Shown here: piece by piece, positions 18,427-26,808 of the stretch | How positions within the stretch are numbered: position 1 is the stretch's first letter | Layout of the letters: each line of letters starts with the position of its first letter | Assembly: GCA_963665165.1 (NCBI GenBank) | Contig: OY761989.1 | Coordinates: 1,984,001 to 2,048,000, forward strand | From: G963663315 sp963665165 | GTDB lineage: Bacteria > Pseudomonadota > Gammaproteobacteria > Arenicellales > Poriferihabitantaceae | Reading direction: 5' to 3' | DNA: 64,000 bases | Notes under the pieces: model-generated | The model's database searches: none | Seen by the model: only the letters and a program-made list of their open reading frames with translations | What the model was told of the DNA's origin: nothing | Position numbers and translations under genes: made by a program

Positions 18427-19377
18427 CTACTCGTAAAACCTGAAGTCCTTTTCGATTTGCGTACCCAGCGCAGCATTCTGTACCAGAAAATTGATCAGGA
18501 ACTCATGCAGGCCGTTTTCGAAGACCACATCGATGGAATCCATGTTCAGGCTCCTGGATATGGAATTCACCATCCTGTGGGACTCGTGGCAGATGCCGTA
18601 GTCGCGCGTCAGGTAGCCCAGATTGTCATCAATTTTTCCGTAGCAGAATGCCAGGGATCGTGGCATCCTGGTATCCAGGATCAGAAAGTGGGCAATGCCT
18701 GACGCGCTGATCTTGCCTTCATGCACCCATCTGTAAGAGCGGACAGCCGAGACGGAACTCAGGATGGTCTCCCACTGTACATTGTCCAGCGATGAGCCCA
18801 GATTGCTTGCGGTGGGAAGCAGGACGTAATACTTGACGTCCAGTATGCGGGCCGTGTTGTCCGCCCTTTCAAGAAAGCTTCCGATCCGGGCAAAGTCGAA
18901 TATGTCATTTCGCATCATGGTTCCGTGCATGGTCCCGCGGACCAGGGAAGAATGTTTGCGAATCGTATTGAGCACTGCCGGGAGCTCCCTTTCCCTGACC
19001 GGCTTGCCCAGGGCTTCCCGTATCGTGATCCAGGCCATGTTGGTGGCCTCCCAGACTTCTCGGGTCAATGATGCGCGTACGGCGCGCGCGTTGTTCCTTG
19101 CGGCTTCAATTGTCGAGAGAACACTCGAAGGGTTGGTTTTGTCTCGCAAAAGAAAGTTGATAACGAGCTTGCGATCGGCCCGTTCATGACTGCGGAAGTA
19201 AATATCCTGCGTGCCCGTAGTGGTCAGAATCGAATTCCACTCATCCTGCGCCGCATCGGACCGGGTCAGCGCGATACGGAATCCTGCATCGAGCAGCCTC
19301 GCTGTATTTTCGCTTCGCTCGAGAAAGCGGAACATCCAGAACAGCCCGCCTGCGGTCTTTCCTAGCAGGCGGGTCAT
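18427..19377 (-). CDS. Alpha-E domain protein
   Basis: The roughly 316-residue, mostly helical protein begins MTRLLGKTAGGLFWMFRFLERSEN, the usual start of this family. A second segment (FARIGSFLERADNTARILD) repeats the opening motif internally, as expected for the alpha-E repeat. The ATG overlaps the stop of the ATP-grasp gene (ATGA), which fixes the start at 19377 rather than at the longer frame to 19476. No catalytic residues are recognised. It is always found with ATP-grasp and transglutaminase partners, so it probably scaffolds or assists that ligase. Confidence 0.9.
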   Translation of the reverse strand: MTRLLGKTAGGLFWMFRFLERSENTARLLDAGFRIALTRSDAAQDEWNSILTTTGTQDIYFRSHERADRKLVINFLLRDKTNPSSVLSTIEAARNNARAVRASLTREVWEATNMAWITIREALGKPVRERELPAVLNTIRKHSSLVRGTMHGTMMRNDIFDFARIGSFLERADNTARILDVKYYVLLPTASNLGSSLDNVQWETILSSVSAVRSYRWVHEGKISASGIAHFLILDTRMPRSLAFCYGKIDDNLGYLTRDYGICHESHRMVNSISRSLNMDSIDVVFENGLHEFLINFLVQNAALGTQIEKDFRFYE

Positions 19378-20801
19378 CGGGCCAACACCCAGGTGTCTTT
19401 GGTACCGCCGCCCTGGCTTGAATTGACCACAAGGGAATTCTTCTTCAACGCCACACGGGTCAGCCCGCCCGGACAAATGTCGATACCGTTTGGCGAAACC
19501 TGTACAAAGGGACGGAGGTCCACATGGCGTGGCGCCAAACCGGCCCTTGTCAGCGCGGGTACCGTCGACAAGGCCAGGGTCGGTTGAGCAATGTAGCTTT
19601 CGGGATGTTTCCTGAGCTTTGCGGAAAAGGATTTCAGTTCCTTCTTGCTTGCGGCGGGGCCCACCAGCATGCCATATCCGCCCGACCCATGAACTTCCTT
19701 GACGACCAGTTCATCCAGGTGGTCCAGAACATAGGCAAGCGAGTCGGCTTCGGAACAGCGCCATGTCGGGACATTTTCCAACAGCGCCTTTTCTCCAGTG
19801 TAGAACTCGATGATTTCAGGCATGCAGGAGTAGACCGACTTGTCATCCGCAATTCCTGTGCCAGGCGCATTGGCCAGTGTAATGCCGCCGGACCGGTAGA
19901 CATCCATGATTCCGGGCGTGCCGAGCAGGGAGTCCGGATTGAAAGTCAGGGGATCCAGAAAATCGTCATCCACACGTCGGTAGAGAACGTCTATCGGGAA
20001 GAGTCCGCGTGTGGTGCGCATACCGATACGCCCGTCGACCACCTTCAGATCGCTGCCTTCCACGAGTTCGACCCCCATCTGATCTGCCAGAAAGGAATGT
20101 TCGAAGTATGCGGAATTGTGAATTCCCGGAGTCAGGATGACGACGACCGGGGGGCCGGCGCATGCGGGCGGTGCGCAGGCTTCCAGCGAGATGCGAAGAT
20201 TTTTCGGATAGTCGCTGACTCGCCGTACCTGGTTTCGTGAGAAGAGTTCGGGAAACAATTGCATCATGGTTTCACGATTCTCCAGCATGTACGAGACTCC
20301 CGAAGGGGTTCGGGCATTGTCCTCCAGAACCATGAACTCGTTTTCGCCTGTGCGCACGATGTCAATTCCGACGATATGTGTGTAGACGCCGCCGGGCGGG
20401 TCGAATCCCATCATCTGGGGCACAAATGCCTTGTTCCGGGAGATCAGGGATACCGGAATGCGACCGGACCTTAAGATCTCCTGCCTGTGGTAAATGTCGT
20501 AGATGAAGGCATTGATCGCCCTGACCCGCTGCTCAATCCCCTGCGCGAGTCGCGACCATTCGGCTGAGGACAGGATTCTCGGCACGATGTCGAAGGGGAT
20601 CAGGCGTTCGACGGCATCTTCATTGCCGTAGACATTGAACGTGATGCCGGTACTGTGGAAATAGTTCTCGGCTTCGGATGACTTTTTCCTTAGCCCGCGG
20701 AGATCTTCCGCATTCACCCAGTCATGATAGTTGGCATACGGGGGGCGCACCTCTTCCCCATGTCCGAACATCTCATCATAATGCTGTGTATGTAACGACA
20801 T
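19374..20801 (-). CDS. Circularly permuted type 2 ATP-grasp protein
   Basis: The 475-residue protein carries the family marks: NAFIYDIYHRQEILRSGRIP, GGVYTHIVGIDIVRTGEN, EDNARTPSGVSYMLENR and a KEVHGSGGYGMLVGP segment near the C-terminus. ATP-grasp enzymes activate carboxylates with ATP to form amide or ester bonds. This permuted subgroup is nearly always followed by alpha-E and transglutaminase genes, as here. It is first in the operon; the spacer to tRNA-Lys is about 100 bases. The substrate is unknown. Confidence 0.92.
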   Translation of the reverse strand: MSLHTQHYDEMFGHGEEVRPPYANYHDWVNAEDLRGLRKKSSEAENYFHSTGITFNVYGNEDAVERLIPFDIVPRILSSAEWSRLAQGIEQRVRAINAFIYDIYHRQEILRSGRIPVSLISRNKAFVPQMMGFDPPGGVYTHIVGIDIVRTGENEFMVLEDNARTPSGVSYMLENRETMMQLFPELFSRNQVRRVSDYPKNLRISLEACAPPACAGPPVVVILTPGIHNSAYFEHSFLADQMGVELVEGSDLKVVDGRIGMRTTRGLFPIDVLYRRVDDDFLDPLTFNPDSLLGTPGIMDVYRSGGITLANAPGTGIADDKSVYSCMPEIIEFYTGEKALLENVPTWRCSEADSLAYVLDHLDELVVKEVHGSGGYGMLVGPAASKKELKSFSAKLRKHPESYIAQPTLALSTVPALTRAGLAPRHVDLRPFVQVSPNGIDICPGGLTRVALKKNSLVVNSSQGGGTKDTWVLAR

Positions 20802-20901
20802 GTATCTCTTATGATACGAAAACAGGTTCGCATAAGAATACCACGACCTGAGCGGTTTCAGGAAAACCGGAAAGAAGAGGGCCCCGGTGACTGTGAAAAA
20901 A

Positions 20902-20977
20902 TGGTGGGGCGTACAGGATTCGAACCTGTGACCACCTGATTAAAAGTCAGATGCTCTACCAGCTGAGCTAACGCCCC
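20902..20977 (-). tRNA. tRNA-Lys (anticodon UUU)
   Basis: On the minus strand the 76 bases fold into a standard cloverleaf with a perfect 7-bp acceptor stem (GGGGCGT/ACGCCCC), the D-arm AGCTCAGCTGGTAGAGC, an anticodon loop CTTTTAA reading TTT, a T-arm with GGTTCGAATCC and an encoded CCA end. It decodes Lys AAA/AAG codons. The gene is flanked by the ATP-grasp gene and the class V aminotransferase, with a strong promoter upstream (21025-21053). Confidence 0.96.
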
Positions 20978-21024
20978 GTTTGTGGTTATCCGCGCGAGAA
21001 AATGGATAGCCGGAAAGAGGCGGG

Positions 21025-21053
21025 ATTATCCTGTCAAGAGCCTCCCTTGTCAA
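21025..21053 (-). promoter_or_regulatory. Sigma70-type promoter of tRNA-Lys
   Basis: On the minus strand TTGACA (21048-21053) is followed after exactly 17 bases by GATAAT (21025-21030), then a GC-rich CCCGCC discriminator. This arrangement is typical of strong stable-RNA promoters under stringent control. The transcript would begin about 40 bases before the tRNA 5' end. Confidence 0.7.
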
Positions 21054-21170
21054 ACGGTATATTCCCCCGACCCCCGGTTTTACAGTCGTGGAACCGGGAC
21101 AATCACCCGCGCAAAAACTGTACAATAATCCTGTTTCCCGGATTTTAATGTATTTGCATATGGCGCTATA

Positions 21171-22307
21171 TTGATAGTGGACTCGCTGATTTCAAAAGAT
21201 CGATTCATCGGACTCGAAGGGATTGCCAACCTGGCGACCGGCGGGGAATCTCCGATGCTGAAATCCCATCGCCAGGCTGTCGACCGGTTCATGCTCGACA
21301 AGGCGACGGGGGAAAACGCGCGGCACCGGGAAGATGACGCCATGCGACACGCCCGTGAAAAGTGCGCCCGGCTGTTTTCGGCGGAAGCGGACGAGATCAC
21401 CTTTTTATCGAGTGCATCGGAAGGCATCAACAATGTGCTCTATGGCCTGGACTGGAAATCAGGGGACAATGTGGTGGTCTGCGATATCGAATTCCCTTCC
21501 GGGATTTACCCCTGGACAAAATTGCAGGCTCGTGGAGTGGAATTGCGGATCGTTCGCCATGTCAACTGGTTTTTATCCATTGATGATATCGCCCGGCAGA
21601 TAGACCATCGAACCCGGGTCGTGGCAATCAGCCAGGTCAGTATGTTCACCGGGCAACGAATGGATATCGCGCGTATTTCCGGACTTGTGCGTGAATCCAA
21701 CGCTTTGTTTCTGGTGGATGCGACCCATGCCGCCGGAGTCGTTCCGGTCGACGCAAACCATGCCGACATCCTGGTATCGAGTTGCTACAAGTGGTTATTG
21801 GGCGTTCACGGCTGTGCGGTGTTTTACTGGAACCGGAAACGCCTGCCTGAATTCGACCCGCCATTTCTCGGCTGGCACAGCGCACAGAGCAGTGGCGGCT
21901 GGCAAAACCCCGCAGAGTATGAACTGCACGGAAACGCGAACCGGTTCTTGCCCGGCAACCCGGCTTTTATCAGCATATATATACTCAACAATGCGCTGGA
22001 CCATATTCTTGATCTCGGGATGGACCGGATCGAGGCCCATGCCCTGTCCCTGAGCGGCGAAATACTGAATGGTGTCCGGCAACAAGGCTGGGAATTGATG
22101 ACTCCCGAAGCGAGCCGGGACCGCGCCGGCAATGTTTCCTTCATGGCGCCGGATATCCAGGCTTTTCGCAATGCCATGGAGCGACAGGGAATTCTGGTAT
22201 GGGGCGCCTATGCGGCGTTTGACCGCATCCGTATATCCACCCATGTCCACAATGACAGCGAAGATGTCGAACGATGCCTGCACGCGTTTCGGGGACAGCC
22301 ATCCTGA
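21171..22307 (+). CDS. Class V (NifS-like) aminotransferase / cysteine desulfurase family protein
   Basis: The 378-residue PLP enzyme has the fold-type I class V pattern: a substrate-site ATGGESP near the start, LVDATHAAGVVPVDANHADI for the PLP pyridine ring, and SCYKWLLGVHG with the Schiff-base Lys. No cysteine loop typical of IscS is evident, so it may act as an aminotransferase or lyase on a small amino acid rather than as a Fe-S desulfurase. The frame begins with TTG at 21171, and a GTG follows at 21177. The first ATG, at 21255, would cut the conserved start, so a non-ATG start is preferred. Confidence 0.8.
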   Translation: MIVDSLISKDRFIGLEGIANLATGGESPMLKSHRQAVDRFMLDKATGENARHREDDAMRHAREKCARLFSAEADEITFLSSASEGINNVLYGLDWKSGDNVVVCDIEFPSGIYPWTKLQARGVELRIVRHVNWFLSIDDIARQIDHRTRVVAISQVSMFTGQRMDIARISGLVRESNALFLVDATHAAGVVPVDANHADILVSSCYKWLLGVHGCAVFYWNRKRLPEFDPPFLGWHSAQSSGGWQNPAEYELHGNANRFLPGNPAFISIYILNNALDHILDLGMDRIEAHALSLSGEILNGVRQQGWELMTPEASRDRAGNVSFMAPDIQAFRNAMERQGILVWGAYAAFDRIRISTHVHNDSEDVERCLHAFRGQPS

Positions 22308-22361
22308 TCGAAATTCAACACCAGCCTTTCCCTGACCGAATTTTTTAACCGGACTGCCCGG

Positions 22362-23894
22362 TCATTTGCGCTTCCTGGTTTCGTTGCCCATGGCGGCGGG
22401 AGGCAGGTGGATATCGTAGCGGTCCCGGATTGCCTGTTCGGTTTCGGTCGAAATGTGCCCGGGAAAATGACTCCGCAGGATGTCTTTTGTCCGGATCCGG
22501 GCGGAGTCCCTGATGGTGGGTGAACCGGCTTCCGCCCATTCGTCAGGTGTCCGGCGGTCGGATACTTCGGGATAGAGGAAATCGGACTGCATCCGCGCCA
22601 TGGTATCGGCGCTGCCCAGGTAATGACCGTCGCCGCGAACCGCCTGGTCGAAAACATCCACCGACAGGGCGTCCGGATCGACTTCGATACCCCGCACGGA
22701 ACGCAGGATACCGCCGAGCATGTCATTGTCTATGACGTAACTCTCCAGACTGCAACCCATCAATGCCGCCTGCATACCGCATGCCTGGGTCACCATATTG
22801 GAACCGGCATGGGCGGCCAGGCCCACATTCAGCGCTTTTTCGAAACCGCTTTGAGCATCCGGCGCTTTACTGTCCGTGGCTCCGGCTATGCAGGAGTTGG
22901 AGAGTTTGTAATATTGCCCCATCTGCACGCCAGCCGCCATCGCTGCCGCCTGCTCACCGCCGCCGCCGGTCAATGCGCCCGTACGCAGGTCGGCGATCAT
23001 CGGCCGGGGACCGAATATGGCCCTGCAATCCGGATTGACCAACCAGGCAACCACCATCCCGGCCAGTGATTCCGCGACCGCCTGCACGACCGAACCGGCC
23101 AGGGATGCCGGACTGGACGCCCCCGCCTGATCGGTCGAGTTGACCGAAAAAGGCAGACCCAGCCTGGCGGCCTGCTGCATCACTTCACAGGCTTCCTCAC
23201 TGAAACGCAGCGGCGGGATCACATGATTGATGTTCAGGGACAAGAACGGCCGTTCATCAAAGGCCGCCTTGCTTCCCGCAATCATTTCGCAGATGCCGGC
23301 TATCGCCTCGACATGGTGGCCGGTCGTAGCGCTGGTCATCACATGTTTGGAAGTGCCGGCGAGGCAGGCGAACGCGGTGTTGACATCCAGGTCCAGGGCT
23401 GTTTCCATGTCCCTCGCGGTAACCGGCCGGCTGAAAAAGTGAATGTTGTCCAGCGTATCGACCAGTCGCGCGGCATCGTACAGGTCCCGCAGGCAGGCGG
23501 GACGCCAGGTATCGGTATCGAGGTCCACCATACTGGGGGCGGCGCCGCCTGTGCCCAGGTAGACCCGGGCGCCGGAAAGCTCCAGTTCCAGCCCCGGTTT
23601 CTGCCCATGCAGGACAATGTCCCGCCTGAATCCGGCAATCGCGTCTTCGACCAGTGAACGGGGGAATAGCAAACGGCCGTCATCGCGGGTGGCGCCGCCG
23701 TTTCCCCGGACGAGGTCGAGGATCGACGGGGTGGCGTGCGACATCCCCACCTGTTCAAGAATGTCCAGCGCGGCATGGTGAAACCGTTCCATATCGGGTT
23801 CGGACAGAGGACGGTACAGACCGCCGTACACTCCTGGCCAGACCGGTGGGCGACCGCTGGAACCGGAATCGGGCCGCGCCCGACGCCGGCGCAT
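22362..23894 (-). CDS. Trimethylamine methyltransferase (MttB) superfamily protein
   Basis: The protein of about 510 residues shows the MttB TIM-barrel pattern: YLGTGGAAPSMVDLDT, SLNINHVIPPLRFSEEA, GGGGEQAAAMAAGVQMGQYY and KAPDAQSGFEKALNVGLAAHAG. The coding frame has no in-frame amber codon, so it lacks pyrrolysine and belongs to the non-Pyl group that includes glycine betaine and proline betaine methyltransferases. Such enzymes transfer methyl groups to a corrinoid protein; no corrinoid protein gene is next to it. The open frame starts at 23999, but the Arg-rich MRRRRARPDSG at 23894 resembles the family start. Confidence 0.87.
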   Translation of the reverse strand: MRRRRARPDSGSSGRPPVWPGVYGGLYRPLSEPDMERFHHAALDILEQVGMSHATPSILDLVRGNGGATRDDGRLLFPRSLVEDAIAGFRRDIVLHGQKPGLELELSGARVYLGTGGAAPSMVDLDTDTWRPACLRDLYDAARLVDTLDNIHFFSRPVTARDMETALDLDVNTAFACLAGTSKHVMTSATTGHHVEAIAGICEMIAGSKAAFDERPFLSLNINHVIPPLRFSEEACEVMQQAARLGLPFSVNSTDQAGASSPASLAGSVVQAVAESLAGMVVAWLVNPDCRAIFGPRPMIADLRTGALTGGGGEQAAAMAAGVQMGQYYKLSNSCIAGATDSKAPDAQSGFEKALNVGLAAHAGSNMVTQACGMQAALMGCSLESYVIDNDMLGGILRSVRGIEVDPDALSVDVFDQAVRGDGHYLGSADTMARMQSDFLYPEVSDRRTPDEWAEAGSPTIRDSARIRTKDILRSHFPGHISTETEQAIRDRYDIHLPPAAMGNETRKRK

Positions 23895-24130
23895 TTTCCG
23901 GCGGCTGTCGTCCGGCGGCTGCTTTATGGAGGAACCCGTACAGTCGTTTTCTGTCACAGGACCTGTTCCCTGGAATAAATGTACCTGTCGGTTTACCATG
24001 CCCGGAAGGTTCGATCAAGACGGCAAGCGGAACCACCGCCCGACGCTAAAAGCGGGTATAATGGGAACTCAGGGCGATTCCCTGTAATTACCCGGATACG
24101 TACCGTTCATTTATCGGTCAATTTTCCGCC

Positions 24131-25741
24131 ATGAATACAAAAGCAGCGCCGGATCATATCGAAGAAAACCACTGGCATTACGCCCAGTCGATGCGCGAAC
24201 TGCGGGAAAATACGGTCTCGATGGTCCGTATTGACGGCAGGCAGATCGCACTGTTCGATTCCCCGGAAGGGGTTCGGGCCTGCAACAACCGATGCCCCCA
24301 CGAAGGTTATCCCCTGTTTCAGGGAAGCCTCTCGGATGGTTGTATCCTCACCTGCAACTGGCATAACTGGAAATTCAATCTGGATACCGGACAGAATCTG
24401 TTTGGCGGTGACAGGTTGCGCACTTATCCGGTCGAACTTCGCGGGGATGAAATATGGGTGGACCTGGCCGATCCGCCTTACGAAGACCAATATGCCCATA
24501 TCCTGGACAGTTTGCGTGACGCGTTCGATGATCATACCTATGACCGGATCAGCCGGGAAATCGCACGATTGATCCGTCTCGGCGGTGACCCGTTCGATGG
24601 TTTGCGGCAGGCCATTGACTGGTCCTGGCAGCGAATGGAATTCGGCTGGACCCATGCCTACGCGGGAATGGCTGACTGGCTGGTCCTGTATGACGAAGCA
24701 GACGGCGATAACGAACTCGAACTGGTCTGCCTGACGGAATCACTGGGACATGCCTCGTTTGACGTTTTGCGGGAACCCGAATACCCGTTCACGCAGGATG
24801 TCCTGCCGTTCAGTGAAACCGGCTTTGTGGAGGCGATTGAACGGGAGGACGAAAATACCGCGGTCGCGATGATACGCGGGGGATTGAAAGACGGCCTGGC
24901 CTTCTCCGATTTTGAACGGCCCCTGACACAGGCCGCCCTCGCACACTATAACGATTTCGGTCATTCCCTGATTTATGTCACCAAGGCCGGATACCTGGTC
25001 GGGCGTCTGGGTGACGACGTAACCGAACCCCTGCTGCTCTCCCTGGTACGGAAAATCGTCTATGCCACCCGTGAAGACCGGATTCCCGAATTCAGGCACT
25101 ATCAGGACGCGCTTGAAAGGTGGGGCGACAACCAGTCCCGGAACCTCTTCCCGACGGCGGATCAATGGAATGGCTGCGGAATCAAAAGCGCCCTGGACAC
25201 TGCCGTGAAGTATAGCGGCGCCTCTCCTGAATCGATTTACCTGGCGCTGCTGGAAGCCAACGCATTGAATATGCTGCGTTATGACATCAGGCAGCAGGAC
25301 AAGGCGCATGTGACTGTCTCGGACAATGTGGGCTGGCTGGATTTCACCCATGCACTGACCTTCGCGAACGCGGTTCGCAGGCAATGCACCCGCTTCCCGC
25401 GATTCTGGCCCCGGGGGCTGTTACAGATGGCCTGTTTCGTTGGCAGGAATTCGGCCTTTACGACAACCGGGCAAGATTTGTCCCGCTGGAATTTCGACAA
25501 CAATGAGCGGGGGATCGACATGTTGGTCAACCGTTTGTTCGACCATGGCCAGGATGAGTACATTGTTTCCGTGCATCTGCTCAAGACCGCCCTGGCTGTC
25601 CGTGAAGAGGCCGCAATGGCGCAGGCAGGACAGGCCGCCATACTGGGCGCGGCCCTGAACCGGTTTTTCAACTCCCCCCTGAAGCGCAAGCAGGCCAGGC
25701 GGACCGCATATCAATCGCTTCAGTTTGTGTCCGGAGAATAG
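24131..25741 (+). CDS. Rieske domain protein with long alpha-helical C-terminal domain
   Basis: The first ~110 residues are a Rieske [2Fe-2S] domain with CPHEGYPL and CNWHNWKF as cluster motifs. The remaining ~420 residues have no Rieske oxygenase iron motif. They are mainly helical and contain DFGHSLIYVTKAGYL and FTHALTFANAVRRQC, recalling His-rich motifs of the questin-oxidase-like family; I consider that resemblance tentative. It is transcribed divergently from the MttB-family gene over a spacer of about 240 bases that includes a TATAAT at 24057. The function is unknown; a redox or oxygenase step in methylated-compound use is a guess. Confidence 0.75.
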   Translation: MNTKAAPDHIEENHWHYAQSMRELRENTVSMVRIDGRQIALFDSPEGVRACNNRCPHEGYPLFQGSLSDGCILTCNWHNWKFNLDTGQNLFGGDRLRTYPVELRGDEIWVDLADPPYEDQYAHILDSLRDAFDDHTYDRISREIARLIRLGGDPFDGLRQAIDWSWQRMEFGWTHAYAGMADWLVLYDEADGDNELELVCLTESLGHASFDVLREPEYPFTQDVLPFSETGFVEAIEREDENTAVAMIRGGLKDGLAFSDFERPLTQAALAHYNDFGHSLIYVTKAGYLVGRLGDDVTEPLLLSLVRKIVYATREDRIPEFRHYQDALERWGDNQSRNLFPTADQWNGCGIKSALDTAVKYSGASPESIYLALLEANALNMLRYDIRQQDKAHVTVSDNVGWLDFTHALTFANAVRRQCTRFPRFWPRGLLQMACFVGRNSAFTTTGQDLSRWNFDNNERGIDMLVNRLFDHGQDEYIVSVHLLKTALAVREEAAMAQAGQAAILGAALNRFFNSPLKRKQARRTAYQSLQFVSGE

Positions 25742-25784
25742 GGAAACTCCCGAAATTTACGTGAATTTCACGCGGAATCCGGAA

Positions 25785-26759
25785 TCAGGGGAGCAGGACG
25801 GTGGAACCGGTGGTTTTCCTGGCTTCCAGGTCCCGGTGGGCATCTGCCGTCCGGGACAGGGCATACGTCTGGTTGACCGTGATTTTGACGATTCCCCTGC
25901 CTACGACGTCAAACAGACGATTCGCTCCTTCCTCAAGCAACGTTCTGGTCGCAGTATGGGTCGCCAGGGTCGGGCGGGTTACATAGAGTGAACCCCTGGG
26001 CGCAAGAATCGCCGGACTGAACGGTTCGACCGGCCCCGACGCATTGCCATAGGTAACCACCACGCCAAAAGGGCGCACAGAGTCCAGGGAAGCCTCGAAA
26101 GTGGCCTGGCCAACGGAATCGTAGGACACCGCGACGCCTTCTCCCGCAGTGATTTCCCGGACCCTCCCGGCAATATTTTCCTGACGATAGAGAATCGTAT
26201 GATCCGCCCCGTTGGCTTCGGCCAACGCCGCTTTTTCACTGGAACCGACGCAGCCAATGACCGTAGCGCCCAGATGTTTTGCCCACTGGCAAAGTATCAG
26301 CCCAACGCCGCCCGCGGCAGCCATGACGAGAATGGCGTCACCGGGTTTGACCGGGTAGGAGCGGTACAACAGATAATGAGCGGTCAAACCTTTCAGCATC
26401 ATCGCGGCGGCGGTCTGGTCGCTCACGCTTTCGGGCAGTTTCAACAGTTTGTCCGCTGGCGCCAGGCGGGCTTCGGTATAGGCTCCGGGCAGTGTGCCAT
26501 AAGCGACCCGGTCACCCACCGACAGCCCGGTTACCTGATCCCCCACGGCATCGACCACCCCGGCCGCCTCCATGCCCAGCGCCGCCGGCAGTTGCGCCAC
26601 CGGATATAACCCGGTGCGCATATACACATCGATAAAGTTGAGTCCGACCGCGGTTTGGCGAATGCGTACCTCGCCGACGCCCGGCTCGCCTACATGAACC
26701 GGTTCCCAGTTGAGTCGGTCGATATCACCCGTCTGGTGAATGCGAATAGCATGCGTCAT
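25785..26759 (-). CDS. NADPH:quinone oxidoreductase (zeta-crystallin type)
   Basis: The 324-residue medium-chain dehydrogenase/reductase lacks zinc ligands and is of the Qor length (E. coli QorA has 327). The NADPH motif AAAGGVGLILCQWAKHLGA lies in the central Rossmann domain, and YDSVGQATFEASLDSVRPFG near the C-terminus is also typical. It reduces quinones by one or two electrons. The frame is open to 26960; the start is set at the ATG giving MTHAIRIHQTGD, which matches the family. It converges on the Rieske gene. Confidence 0.92.
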   Translation of the reverse strand: MTHAIRIHQTGDIDRLNWEPVHVGEPGVGEVRIRQTAVGLNFIDVYMRTGLYPVAQLPAALGMEAAGVVDAVGDQVTGLSVGDRVAYGTLPGAYTEARLAPADKLLKLPESVSDQTAAAMMLKGLTAHYLLYRSYPVKPGDAILVMAAAGGVGLILCQWAKHLGATVIGCVGSSEKAALAEANGADHTILYRQENIAGRVREITAGEGVAVSYDSVGQATFEASLDSVRPFGVVVTYGNASGPVEPFSPAILAPRGSLYVTRPTLATHTATRTLLEEGANRLFDVVGRGIVKITVNQTYALSRTADAHRDLEARKTTGSTVLLP

Positions 26760-26808
26760 AGTCGCTCCGGTTGAATCCTGGCTGAATGGTATCCGCGAGT
26801 ATAACCAA

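Larger units (their letters stand above)
20802..21170. other. Intergenic region holding tRNA-Lys and its promoter
   Basis: No protein gene is seen here. Besides the tRNA and its promoter, a T-rich stretch directly follows the encoded CCA on the minus strand and may help stop transcription. The stretch from 21054 to 21170 has no recognised signal apart from serving as leader for the aminotransferase gene. Confidence 0.6.

Noticed and set aside
25750..25780. CGTGAA-T-TTCACG inverted repeat between convergent genes
   Set aside because: It has no T run and is short, so neither a terminator nor a binding site can be claimed.
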